A stretch of 39,719 bases of DNA from DATMNI01 sp035570275 (GTDB taxonomy: Bacteria > Acidobacteriota > Terriglobia > Bryobacterales > Bryobacteraceae), in the NCBI GenBank assembly GCA_035570275.1, contig DATMNI010000029.1:1-39719 (forward strand). The letters run 5' to 3'. The position numbers were made by a program, and so were the translations under genes. This document shows, in pieces, positions 7,896-16,126 of the stretch; position 1 is the stretch's first letter, and each line of letters begins with the position of its first letter. The notes under the pieces are model-generated. The model had not been told where the DNA came from. It did no database searches and saw nothing but the letters and a program-made list of their open reading frames with translations.

Positions 7896-9008
7896 ATGCC
7901 CTCCCGGCTTCAACTGGCATGTGCGCTTGCGGCCGCGATGGCCTTCGGTTTACAGTCCGCTGCCGGAGCCAAAGACTACGGGTGGGATTTGCCGCGCGGT
8001 TTTCCCAAGCCCTGCGTGCCTGCCACTAACCCGATGTCCGAGGCTAAGGCGCGGCTGGGTCGATATCTCTTCTACGACAAAAGAATGTCGGTGAACGGCA
8101 CGCAATCGTGCGCGTCGTGCCATCGACAGGAACTGGCGTTTACGGACGGCCGCGCCACCGCACGCGGCGCCACCGGCCAGGACCACCCGCGGGCTGCCAT
8201 GAGCCTGGTGAATGTGGCCTACGCCGGCGCCCTGACGTGGAGCAACCCCAACCTGCGCTCACTCGAAGAGCAGGCGCTCATCCCCATGCTGTCCGAGCAC
8301 CCGGTGGAGTTGGGCTTGCACGGCCGGGTAGACTATTTCCTGAACCAACTGCGCGCCGACCCGGTTTACCGCTCCCTTTTCCCCAAGGCCTTCCCGGAAT
8401 CCCCCCCGCAAGCTAGCGACCCGTTCAGCCTCGCCAATGTTGCCAGGGCCCTGGCCATTTTTGAACGCACCATCATCTCCGCCCGCTCGCCCTACGACCG
8501 GTACTATTACGGCGGCGACCGCGCCGCGATTTCCGATTCTGCCCAGCGCGGCGAGGCCCTCTTCTTTGGCGATGTGGTGGCCGGCTGCTTTCGCTGCCAC
8601 GGCGGCTTCAATTTCAGCGACGGCCAGTTTCACAATACGGCCCTCTATAACATGCCCGGTACCTTCGCCTATCCCTGGCCGAACCTGGGCATTTACCAGC
8701 AAACCAGGAAACCGGCCGACGTCGGCAAGTTCAAGACGCCGTCCTTGCGAAACGTGGCGCTGACCGCGCCGTACATGCACGATGGCAGCGTGGCCACGCT
8801 CGAAGAAGTCCTGGATCATTACGCCGCCGGCGGCCGCACCATTGCGAGCGGTCCCTACGCCGGCCGCGGCCACGACAACCCCCACCGCGACACCCGCATG
8901 ACCGGAATTCTGCTGACCCCGCAGAATCGCGCGGACCTGCTGGCGTTCCTCCGCAGCCTCACCGACACCGAAGTTACGAACGACCCGAGATTCTCGGATC
9001 CCTGGTAG
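7896..9008 (+). CDS. Di-haem cytochrome c peroxidase / MauG-family protein
   Basis: 370 residues starting at ATG 7896, which gives a clean signal peptide (QLACALAAAMAFGLQSAAGA); a longer frame upstream would run through the preceding gene. Two c-type haem sites are visible: CASCH at 72-76 and CFRCH at 231-235. The family blocks LGRYLFYDKRMSVNGTQSCASCH, FTDGR, FKTPSLRNVALTAPYMHDGS and LLAFLRSLTD are all present, and the length matches bacterial di-haem peroxidases. It should act in the periplasm, reducing hydrogen peroxide or carrying out a MauG-like oxidation. It is coupled to the GH5-like gene upstream. The dispersed hairpin repeat begins four bases after the stop. Confidence 0.9.
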   Translation: MPSRLQLACALAAAMAFGLQSAAGAKDYGWDLPRGFPKPCVPATNPMSEAKARLGRYLFYDKRMSVNGTQSCASCHRQELAFTDGRATARGATGQDHPRAAMSLVNVAYAGALTWSNPNLRSLEEQALIPMLSEHPVELGLHGRVDYFLNQLRADPVYRSLFPKAFPESPPQASDPFSLANVARALAIFERTIISARSPYDRYYYGGDRAAISDSAQRGEALFFGDVVAGCFRCHGGFNFSDGQFHNTALYNMPGTFAYPWPNLGIYQQTRKPADVGKFKTPSLRNVALTAPYMHDGSVATLEEVLDHYAAGGRTIASGPYAGRGHDNPHRDTRMTGILLTPQNRADLLAFLRSLTDTEVTNDPRFSDPW

Positions 9009-9012
9009 CTTA

Positions 9013-9056
9013 TGTGGGGCAGGTTGTTGACCTGCGGCGGATTGGCAATCCGCCGG
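9013..9056 (+). repeat. Dispersed hairpin repeat, copy A
   Basis: Starts TGTGGGGCAG. It holds two consecutive dyads: CAGGT-ttg-tt-ACCTG-type stem, then GGCGGATTG-G-CAATCCGCC (9036-9054), a perfect 9-bp palindrome. The same architecture recurs at 21052, 24348 and 36245-36377. Confidence 0.85.
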
Positions 9057-9093
9057 CCGCGAGCGTTGAAGAGCGCCTGCGAGGAAGGCAGCA

Positions 9094-9366
9094 AACGCCC
9101 GCGTGATGGATGGCGCCGGCAACCCGTGGTTCCGGGCCGATGTCGCAGTCAAAGACGGGCGCATCGCAGCCATCGGCCGGCCGGCGGATCGCTCGGCCGC
9201 CCGCACCATCGACGCCCACGAACGCGTGGTCGCGCCCGGCTTCATCGACGTCCACACCAACATCGAAGGCGGCATCGAGCGAAACCCGCGCGGCGACAAC
9301 TTTCTGCTCGATGGTGTGACCACGGTCATCACCTGCAATTGCGGCGGCTCGGAGCTGAACCTCGCC
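9094..9366 (+). pseudogene. N-terminal fragment of a D-aminoacylase / N-acyl-D-amino-acid deacylase
   Basis: The frame from about 9094 reads NARVMDGAGNPWFRADVAVKDG, then APGFIDVHTNIEGGIE and a NCGGSELNLA block, which is the conserved start of the amidohydrolase-superfamily D-aminoacylases, including the metal-binding strand (His in DVHT; the second His of the usual HTH is replaced by Asn). The homology stops near 9366 and the remaining 80 or so residues of the frame (to 9576) are unrelated. At least 80 percent of the enzyme is missing, and the 5' end abuts hairpin copy A. It is a truncated relic. The stretch 9367-9588 holds nothing I recognise. Confidence 0.7.
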
Positions 9367-9588
9367 GCTGAGCTTGTTCGAAGTAGCGATAGGCTTGCCG
9401 CGGCGATATGGAGCAGTCCCGCGCCAACTGCTCGACCGCATCGGAGAGTTGATCGACACGCAGCAACACCTACGGAGCAAACGGCGCCGGTCCTCGACCC
9501 TACCGACGAGGGGGCGCAGGAAACGTGCGACAGCGCAACGCCCTGTGCCCTACTCTACCGCAGCCCTTGGCTATAATTAGAGAAGCGA

Positions 9589-9616
9589 GACAGGCCACAA
9601 AGGTCGATGGCCTGTC
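9589..9616 (-). terminator. Hairpin downstream of the TonB receptor gene
   Basis: GACAGGCCA (9589-9597) and TGGCCTGTC (9608-9616) form a perfect 9-bp stem with a 10-base loop, 25 bases past the receptor stop. The sequence after it on the minus strand is T-rich but has no clean U tract, so it may be a weak intrinsic terminator or a stabilising 3' hairpin. Confidence 0.5.
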
Positions 9617-9640
9617 CCACTCTGTAACTCTGTTCACCGA

Positions 9641-12600
9641 CTACCAGGCGAAGCGCAGCGCGAACTGCATCTGGCGCGGTGCGCCAAGCTGGGTGGTCAG
9701 CTTGCCGAAACTCGAGGACGATATCGTGCTCGAACTCGAATTGCCTGAGGCGGCGCCCGAAGTGGGGTCGAACCGAACCGAGTTGGTCAGGTTGTAGCTC
9801 TCCCAGCGGAACGTGAGTTTCTGATGCTCCGACCACGGCATGGTGAAGCTCTTGTAGACACCGCTGTCGATGTTGAACAGCCCTTGGCCGCGAAGGTTGG
9901 TGCGTCCGCCGGATTCGCCGGCGAAGTCTTCCCGGAAGGCCGCGAAGGCTGCCGCCGGATTGTCCCACAAGTTGGGTCCGCCGCCGACGATGCCGGTTGC
10001 ATTCCCGGTACTCACAACCTGCGGGATAGGCTGGCCATTCGGTGTCGCATTGCCGCCCAGGTTCCAGTTAGTTGGCCAGCGCTGGCCGTTGATTACGTTG
10101 AACGGCAGCCCGGACGTCTGCCGGTAGAGGCCGGTGACCTCCCAGCCGCCAACGATGGCATCGAGCACCTTGTTCATGTTTCCGCCGAAACGCCTGCCGC
10201 GGCCGAAGGGCAGGTCGTAAACGAAATTGGCGTTTACCGCATGCGTCGTGTCGTAACTGGACACGCCCCGCATCTGGCTGGGGTTGAAGGTATTGATGAT
10301 AAAGCCCGTGAACGACGCGGTAGCGTTCGGGTTTGAAGATCCGCCGTTTTCCGCCGTGGAAGCCAGGTCGATCGATTTCGACCAGGTGTAGTTTACGTCG
10401 AACAGCAGGCCGCCGCTGAAGCGCTTCCGGATGGTCCACTGCATGCCGTGATAGTCGCCTTTTCCGAGGGAGCTAAACGCCGAGAGCGCCGAGAACTGAG
10501 GGTTGAAGACCATCCAGGGTCCATATATTCCGCAAGCCATCTGAGAAACGGCGCCTGAGGCCTTCAATACCGTCGTTTTGCCGCAGTTGCCGGCGTTGTC
10601 GGCGTTGTTCAGTGTGTTGGTGAAATCACCTTGGTTGCTATTGCCTTTGATTCCCCTGGTCGGGTCGCCGTGGTAGTCCAGCGCCCAGACCTGGGTAGCG
10701 GTCAAGCCACCTGTGGCCGCCGTGGACCACATGTTTTCGAAGAATGGAATCTTGGGCAGATTGGCGATCGTGACCCCTTGGAGATCCAACATCGTCGCCA
10801 TTTGGGCTATGGCGGAAAAGTAGTCCTGGCCGGATTTGGGATCGCGGAGATCGGTGGGCTCAGCCAAGTCGCGGTTGACCAGCGAGTGGCGCGAGAGACG
10901 TCCCACATAGGAGCCCTGGACGAAGAATCCATGGCCGAAGTCGCGGCCGATGCTGAAGTCCAGGTTCATAGTGTACGGCGCCTTCAAGTTGTCGTCGATG
11001 CTGTTGGTGATGGCGAACGACCCCGAACCGCTGGCGGGATACGTTACGGGCAGTCCACCCTTGGGCGTGGGAGGCACAAGCTGGCCCGGGACGGTGAAGA
11101 ACGTTGTGAAGCGCGGCGCCTGGGCGGTGCTCAACGTGTTGGGTGGGTTGCTCAGCGAGCTGGAAAGACCGAATTGCGAACCGCTGAACGCCTGGGCCAG
11201 GGGCTGGCCGATGATGTCGTAGTACATCCCGCCGCCCACGCGAATCGAGGTCTTGCCCGGCCCGCCGAAAAGGAACTTCGATAGCCCGCCTTCCGCCTTT
11301 GGGGAATACGCGATGCCCAGACGGGGCGCCCAGTTATTGTGGGTCGGATACATCGGTCTGCCGCTGGAGCCGGGGATAAAGGTGATTGGGGTCACGCCGT
11401 TTTGCGAAAGCCCCTGGTCGGCCAGGTTGACACGGTCGCCGAGCCATTGCGCGATCGGGATGTTGGTCGAAGCCTGCTGACCATTGGCTTCGTAAACCGG
11501 CGGTTCGTGCGAGAAACGGAGGCCCGCCGTCACGGTGAGATTACGCGTCACCTTCCAAGTGTCCTGGGCGTAGACTTCGCCTTCGTGGCTGATGAAGTTG
11601 CGCAGCACGGGCGCGCCGGGGGCGATCACCGTTCCATCCACCTGGTAGTTGTACTTGCCGGTACCCTGAGCCTGGATGCCGAGCAGAGCCCCCATCCCAT
11701 ACTCGAAGCTTTGCAGATCTCCGGAGGTGATGGAAAGGCTTCCCGTCAGATCGTTGCCGGAGCCGGTCAGCCACGAGGGGTTCGAACTGGAATTGCTGTA
11801 GGAGTTCGACAGGCTGGCCGACTGGTTTGAAACCAGGCGGACAATGCCGCCAAACCGGAAGTCGTGGGCGCCATGGTTCCAGGAAAGGTCGTTGCCGATG
11901 GTGTGAACCGGAATGATGCGCGTGGTTCCGGTGCTGGTGCCGAAGGGGGTATCGATTCCCCGGAACCATTCGTAGGGACTTGTCAGAACGCCGGTGGTCT
12001 GGTTGCCCACGCGGGTGAAACCGTAGCGGAAAGTGTTCACGATGGAGTTGGTCAGCACGCCCGTCCAGCCAGCGGCGAAGCCCTTGTTGTTGGAAAGAGT
12101 CACCGAGTTGGGCGGCTGCCCAGGGAACTGGGGAGTGCCGTTGGCCGAATCGTTCTGCAGGTTGCCGCGCCAGAACAAGGAGTGCTTGCCCGCGTTATCC
12201 AGCTTGTAATCGAGCTTGGCAATATAGGTGTTTTGATCCGAAGCCACTGGCGAATTGAACCTGTAGCCGGTCGTGTTCAGCCCGTCGCCGCCGGTGTTAT
12301 CGTTTCCGGCAGGCATAGTATTCATAAGCGCCAGGCCGGCAGCGCTGATCCCGATTCCAGCCGGATCGAGCTGCTTGATCTGAGCCGGGCCAACCTGTTG
12401 GAGCACCTTATTGGCGTCGTGGTAAAACAAGATTCCCTGCTGCATGCTGGCGGTCGGCACGGTGCGCGACACCGAAGTGGCACTGCGGTCGCGCCGGCCT
12501 TCGTAATTCAGGAAAAAGAACGCCTTGTTCTTCTTGATCGGGCCGCCCACCGTGCCGCCGAACAGGTTGATCAGCAGGGGTGGGTTCTTCACGCCGGACC

Positions 12601-13420
12601 GGTTATTGAAGAAGCTGTTGGCCGAGGTTTCGGTGCCGCGCCGAAATTCATACAACGAGCCGTGGAGTTGGTTGGTGCCGGACTTGGTAATCAGTGCCAC
12701 GTCGGCGCCCGAGCCGCGCCCGGTGGCAGCGTCGCCATTGGTCGTCACGCTGCGGAACTCCTCCACCGAATCGGGGGTCACCCGAAGAACCGTGGTGAAC
12801 GCCGTGCGCGCGTTTTGATCGTTCACATCCGCGCCGTCCAGCGTGACGTTGGCCTGATCGGATTTGCCGCCGTTCACCGAGCCGCTGCGGGAGTCCAGAT
12901 TGTTGGTGCCGTTTGCGCCCGCACCGGCCGAGCCGAATATGGTCACGCCCGGCTGGGACGCCAGCAATCCCACGATGTTGCGCGCGAACATGGGAAGCTC
13001 AACGATAGCTTCGCTGGTGATCACGTTGCCCAGCGAAGCGTCAGTGGTGTTGACCTGCGTTGCCGCCGATTCCACCGTAATCGTGGTCGACGTCTCGCCC
13101 AACTTCCCGAACACCAAGGGCACCGTGGCGGGTTCGTTCACCAGCAGTTCGACCTCATTGATCGTCACGTCGGCAAAGCCCGCCACCTTGGCTGTCAGCC
13201 TATACGTTCCCGGCGTCAATTGCGGCATCGTGTAGCGTCCCTGGCTGTCGGACGTGGTGGTGCGCTGGGTGCCAGTCTGAACGTTGGCGATCGTAATCGC
13301 GGCGTTTGGAATGGCGGCCCCGGTCGGGTCCGTGACAGTTCCGTTGAGAGATGTGGTCTGGCCGAAGAGGCTCGTCGCCAGAATGAAAGAAATCGTAAGC
13401 AGCCCGAGGACGTTGCGCAT
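9641..13420 (-). CDS. Oar-like TonB-dependent outer-membrane receptor with carboxypeptidase-regulatory-like N-terminus
   Basis: 1259 residues. A signal peptide (1-21, ending LFGQ) is followed by a carboxypeptidase regulatory-like domain (about 24-105: GTVTDPTGAAIPNAAITI, DSQGRYTMPQLTPGTYRL), a plug region with LPMFARNIVGLLASQPGV, and a very long beta-barrel ending in the aromatic-terminated strand MQFALRFAW, as expected for BAM-inserted barrels. Such receptors are expanded in soil Acidobacteriota and probably take up oligosaccharides or peptides. A Shine-Dalgarno-like AAAGGGG lies seven bases upstream of the ATG. It is divergent from an S9 peptidase, suggesting a link between peptide uptake and degradation. 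The large open frame on the opposite strand (11864-13528) is a shadow. Confidence 0.93.
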   Translation of the reverse strand: MRNVLGLLTISFILATSLFGQTTSLNGTVTDPTGAAIPNAAITIANVQTGTQRTTTSDSQGRYTMPQLTPGTYRLTAKVAGFADVTINEVELLVNEPATVPLVFGKLGETSTTITVESAATQVNTTDASLGNVITSEAIVELPMFARNIVGLLASQPGVTIFGSAGAGANGTNNLDSRSGSVNGGKSDQANVTLDGADVNDQNARTAFTTVLRVTPDSVEEFRSVTTNGDAATGRGSGADVALITKSGTNQLHGSLYEFRRGTETSANSFFNNRSGVKNPPLLINLFGGTVGGPIKKNKAFFFLNYEGRRDRSATSVSRTVPTASMQQGILFYHDANKVLQQVGPAQIKQLDPAGIGISAAGLALMNTMPAGNDNTGGDGLNTTGYRFNSPVASDQNTYIAKLDYKLDNAGKHSLFWRGNLQNDSANGTPQFPGQPPNSVTLSNNKGFAAGWTGVLTNSIVNTFRYGFTRVGNQTTGVLTSPYEWFRGIDTPFGTSTGTTRIIPVHTIGNDLSWNHGAHDFRFGGIVRLVSNQSASLSNSYSNSSSNPSWLTGSGNDLTGSLSITSGDLQSFEYGMGALLGIQAQGTGKYNYQVDGTVIAPGAPVLRNFISHEGEVYAQDTWKVTRNLTVTAGLRFSHEPPVYEANGQQASTNIPIAQWLGDRVNLADQGLSQNGVTPITFIPGSSGRPMYPTHNNWAPRLGIAYSPKAEGGLSKFLFGGPGKTSIRVGGGMYYDIIGQPLAQAFSGSQFGLSSSLSNPPNTLSTAQAPRFTTFFTVPGQLVPPTPKGGLPVTYPASGSGSFAITNSIDDNLKAPYTMNLDFSIGRDFGHGFFVQGSYVGRLSRHSLVNRDLAEPTDLRDPKSGQDYFSAIAQMATMLDLQGVTIANLPKIPFFENMWSTAATGGLTATQVWALDYHGDPTRGIKGNSNQGDFTNTLNNADNAGNCGKTTVLKASGAVSQMACGIYGPWMVFNPQFSALSAFSSLGKGDYHGMQWTIRKRFSGGLLFDVNYTWSKSIDLASTAENGGSSNPNATASFTGFIINTFNPSQMRGVSSYDTTHAVNANFVYDLPFGRGRRFGGNMNKVLDAIVGGWEVTGLYRQTSGLPFNVINGQRWPTNWNLGGNATPNGQPIPQVVSTGNATGIVGGGPNLWDNPAAAFAAFREDFAGESGGRTNLRGQGLFNIDSGVYKSFTMPWSEHQKLTFRWESYNLTNSVRFDPTSGAASGNSSSSTISSSSFGKLTTQLGAPRQMQFALRFAW

Positions 13421-13540
13421 ATTTACACCCCTTTACCTGTACCGATTCCCTTTACCGCTAGGGTTGTTGAAGCTCTGCGTTCAGGTCCGCGACCTGGCAG
13501 ACCAACTAACCTATTTGATCTTGGTTAACATAGTTTTCCA

Positions 13541-13578
13541 CATGATGTCAATGTAATTGCGCTACGATTTACATCATG
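13541..13578. promoter_or_regulatory. Divergent control region with inverted repeat CATGATGT/ACATCATG
   Basis: Between the receptor and the peptidase, CATGATGT (13541-13548) and ACATCATG (13571-13578) form a perfect 8-bp dyad that includes the peptidase start codon. TACGAT (13563-13568), a -10-like hexamer, lies seven bases before that ATG. On the other strand TTGACA (13546-13551) could serve the receptor, but no -10 at correct spacing was found. Confidence 0.4.
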
Positions 13579-15660
13579 CGTACATTGAGGAGTTTGCGGA
13601 TTGCCGCCGCTCTGTTTACGGCGTTAACGGCTTTTGGCCAGCCTGCGGCCAAACGCCTGATCAAGGTGGAAGACATGCACCGCTTCCACGACGTTCGAGA
13701 CCCGCAGATCTCGCCCGACGGGAAATGGATTGCCTATACGCTGAGCACCGTGGATACTGTTGCCGACAAGAGCGACACGGATGTGTGGATGGTGAGTTGG
13801 GACGGCGCTCAAAACTTGCGCGTCACGTCCAGCCCCGAAGCAGAGAACGCGCCGCGGTGGAGCCCCGATGGCCGCTACCTCTCGTTTCTTTCCAGCCGGC
13901 CGGGCAAGGCCAAGGGAAACCAGATCTGGCTGCTGGACCGCAACGGCGGCGAGGCGCAGCAGTTCACCGATTTCAAGGGCCGCCTGTCCTCTTACGAGTG
14001 GTCGCCCGATTCCAGAAAGCTGCTGCTGACGATGGCGGACCGCGACGCCAGCGACCCCGCCGATCCCGCCGATGGTGAGCCGCCCGCGGGAGGCGGCCGC
14101 GGCGCCCCTGGGAAGGCGCCGAAGCCCATCGTCATCGACCGTTACAAGTTCAAGCAGGACGTGCAGGGCTACCTGACACAGGCTGTGGCTCGAATTTACC
14201 TCTTCGATGTGGCTACCAAAAAGGCGGAGCCGCTGACTTCCGCCGAGAGCATCGAAGTGGCCTCGCCGGCCTGGTCGCCCGATGGCAAGCTCATTTCGTT
14301 TCTGGGGAAGGAGGGCAAGGACTCGGACCGTTACAACACCTGGAATGTTTATACGATGGAAGCGCGGGCCGGCGCCGCGGCGCACCAGTTGACGCACTAC
14401 GACGGCATCCACGGCTCGGCCTCGCGCGGGCGGGCGGAGTGGAGCCCCGACGGTTCCCGGCTGGTTTATTTGCAATCGAGCGGCGCTAAGCAGGGCGCCT
14501 ACAACATGAACCGGCTGGCCGTGATTTCAGCGGCTGGCGGCGAACCGCGAGTAATCGCCGGGAAGTTCGACCGCGGGGTTAGTTCGCCCCGCTTTTCCAC
14601 TGACGGATCTTCCGTGTTGTTCCTGGTTGCCGACGACCGTTGGGAGTACCCGGCCAGCCTGCCGGCCAACGGCGGCGCGGTCCATGGAATGGTCAAGGGC
14701 AGCGGCATGATCACCACCCTGGAGCAGGGCAAGGATGGACGCATGGCGCTGCTCTCGGCCAGCGACACCAGCCACGGAGAGGTCTACGTGCTGGAAGATG
14801 GCACGATGCGCAAGCTCACGCACCACAACGACGCGTTGATGGCTGAGTTCAAGCTCGGGGCCACCGAGGAGTTCAGTTGCAAGGCCAAGGACGGCAACGA
14901 GGTGCACGGGCTTCTGGTGAAGCCACCCGACTATGAGCCGGGCAAGAAGTACCCCACGCTGCTGCGGATTCACGGCGGACCGAACGGTCAGGACGGCCAT
15001 TCCTTCAGCTTTGAACGGCAGCTCTTCGCGGCCAGTGGTTACGTGGTCGTGGCGGTGAATTATCGCGGCAGCTCGGGCCGCGGAGAAGACTACCAGGTGG
15101 CGATCTCGGCCGATTGGGGAAACAAGGAGGTGATCGACCTGCAGGCTGCCATGGATTACGTGGTGTCGATCGGCCTGGCGGATCCGGACCGGCTGGGCGT
15201 GGGCGGGTGGAGCTACGGCGGCATTTTGACCGACGCCATGATCGCCAAGGATCACCGCTTCAAGGCGGCAACCAGCGGCGCAGGGACGGCGTTTCCGATC
15301 GCGCTCTACGGCGTGGACCAATACATCATTCAGTACGACGAAGAGATCGGCCCGCCATGGAAAGTGGGATTGGAGCCGTGGGCAAAAATCTCGTACGCGT
15401 TCCTGCATGCCGACCAGATCACAACACCGACGCTGTTCATGGGCGGCGAGAAAGATTTCAACGTGCCGCTGGTGGGCGGCGAGCAGATGTACCAGGCGCT
15501 GCGCAGCCTCGGCGTGCCGACGCAGTTAGTGGTATACCCCGGTCAATTTCACGGGATCGCGCGGCCGAGTTATCAGAAGGACCGGATGGAGAGATATCTG
15601 GCGTGGTATGCCAAGTATTTGAAGCGGGCGGAAGCGGTGCCGACGGCGGCGGGGCAGTAG
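13576..15660 (+). CDS. S9-family serine peptidase (prolyl oligopeptidase / acylaminoacyl-peptidase type)
   Basis: 694 residues with a signal peptide (RSLRIAAALFTALTAFGQP), so extracytoplasmic. Residues 30-400 form a beta-propeller with repeated WSPDG and ISPDGKW blades (TolB/PD40-like). The C-terminal alpha/beta-hydrolase domain has the nucleophile Ser546 in GGWSYGG, Asp627 in GGEKDFNVP and His659 in PGQFHG, giving a complete catalytic triad. It should cleave short peptides in the periplasm. There is no Shine-Dalgarno before the ATG, but a -10-like hexamer lies seven bases upstream. A proline- and glycine-rich insert (about residues 155-180) lies between blades. The stop at 15660 directly abuts the S23 cassette. 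Confidence 0.93.
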   Translation: MRTLRSLRIAAALFTALTAFGQPAAKRLIKVEDMHRFHDVRDPQISPDGKWIAYTLSTVDTVADKSDTDVWMVSWDGAQNLRVTSSPEAENAPRWSPDGRYLSFLSSRPGKAKGNQIWLLDRNGGEAQQFTDFKGRLSSYEWSPDSRKLLLTMADRDASDPADPADGEPPAGGGRGAPGKAPKPIVIDRYKFKQDVQGYLTQAVARIYLFDVATKKAEPLTSAESIEVASPAWSPDGKLISFLGKEGKDSDRYNTWNVYTMEARAGAAAHQLTHYDGIHGSASRGRAEWSPDGSRLVYLQSSGAKQGAYNMNRLAVISAAGGEPRVIAGKFDRGVSSPRFSTDGSSVLFLVADDRWEYPASLPANGGAVHGMVKGSGMITTLEQGKDGRMALLSASDTSHGEVYVLEDGTMRKLTHHNDALMAEFKLGATEEFSCKAKDGNEVHGLLVKPPDYEPGKKYPTLLRIHGGPNGQDGHSFSFERQLFAASGYVVVAVNYRGSSGRGEDYQVAISADWGNKEVIDLQAAMDYVVSIGLADPDRLGVGGWSYGGILTDAMIAKDHRFKAATSGAGTAFPIALYGVDQYIIQYDEEIGPPWKVGLEPWAKISYAFLHADQITTPTLFMGGEKDFNVPLVGGEQMYQALRSLGVPTQLVVYPGQFHGIARPSYQKDRMERYLAWYAKYLKRAEAVPTAAGQ

Positions 15661-15728
15661 AAGCTCTCAGCTGGTCGGCTAAGAGCTTTCAGCTATCAGC
15701 ATTCAGCTTTCAGCTATCAGCTAAACCT
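15661..15728 (+). repeat. GCTTTCAGCTATCAGC array, left arm of the S23 cassette
   Basis: Degenerate tandem copies of AGCTTTCAGC, AGCTATCAGC and CATTCAGC fill the space right after the S9 peptidase stop. The inverted form recurs at 16092-16123 on the other side of the small gene. Confidence 0.85.
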
Positions 15729-15751
15729 GGCGGGCGCAGCGGTGCGAGGAC

Positions 15752-16111
15752 GTGAAGGATTTCCATGAACTGAAGGTCTGGCAGAAGGCCCATGAGCTGA
15801 CCTTAGCCGTTTATAAGGCCACGGCCACGTTTCCACGCGAGGAATTGTACGGGTTGACCAGCCAGCTTCGACGCTCGTGTTCATCTATCCCGGCCAATCT
15901 TGCTGAGGGTTGCGGAAGAAACGGCGATGCCGAATTCGCCCGCTTTTGCTCCATCGCGATGGGATCGGCGAGCGAGTTGGAGTATCACCTGTTGCTGGCG
16001 AGGGATCTGAAGCTGATAAAGCCGAAGGAACACGACGAACTGACTCAGCGAACCATGGAGTTGAAGCGTATGCTGACCGGACTGCGACAGAGGCTGAAAG
16101 CTGAAAGCTGA
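15752..16111 (+). CDS. Four-helix-bundle (S23 / IVS) family protein
   Basis: 119 residues from a GTG start. The motifs FHELKVWQKAHELTLAVY, LTSQLRRSCSSIPANLAEG and the ASELEYHLLLARDL helix are diagnostic of the TIGR02436 four-helix-bundle family, first seen encoded in 23S rRNA intervening sequences and related to the Avd accessory protein of diversity-generating retroelements. The molecular role of the free-standing members is not known; a basic surface and nucleic-acid binding are known for relatives. The gene and its flanking inverted repeat arrays fill the space between two unrelated convergent genes exactly, and its stop lies inside the right array. Confidence 0.9.
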   Translation: MKDFHELKVWQKAHELTLAVYKATATFPREELYGLTSQLRRSCSSIPANLAEGCGRNGDAEFARFCSIAMGSASELEYHLLLARDLKLIKPKEHDELTQRTMELKRMLTGLRQRLKAES

Positions 16112-16123
16112 AAGCTGAAAGCT
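16092..16123 (+). repeat. GCTGAAA heptamer array, right arm of the S23 cassette
   Basis: About four tandem copies of GCTGAAA, the reverse complement of the left-arm motif. It supplies the stop codon of the four-helix-bundle gene and ends four bases before the stop of the carbamoyltransferase on the other strand. Confidence 0.85.
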
Positions 16124-16126
16124 ACT

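Noticed and set aside
9374..9580. 68-codon frame (MFEVAIGLPRRYGAV...) after the D-aminoacylase relic
   Set aside because: No family recognised, and it overlaps another open frame; there is no ribosome-binding site. It could be a fragment of something, but nothing supports a gene.
11864..13528. 554-codon open frame opposite the TonB receptor
   Set aside because: Arg/Gly/Ala-rich with no domain; the receptor frame on the other strand has signal peptide, domain and C-terminal motif.
15661..16123. CRISPR-like array
   Set aside because: The repeats are short degenerate heptamer to decamer runs without spacers.
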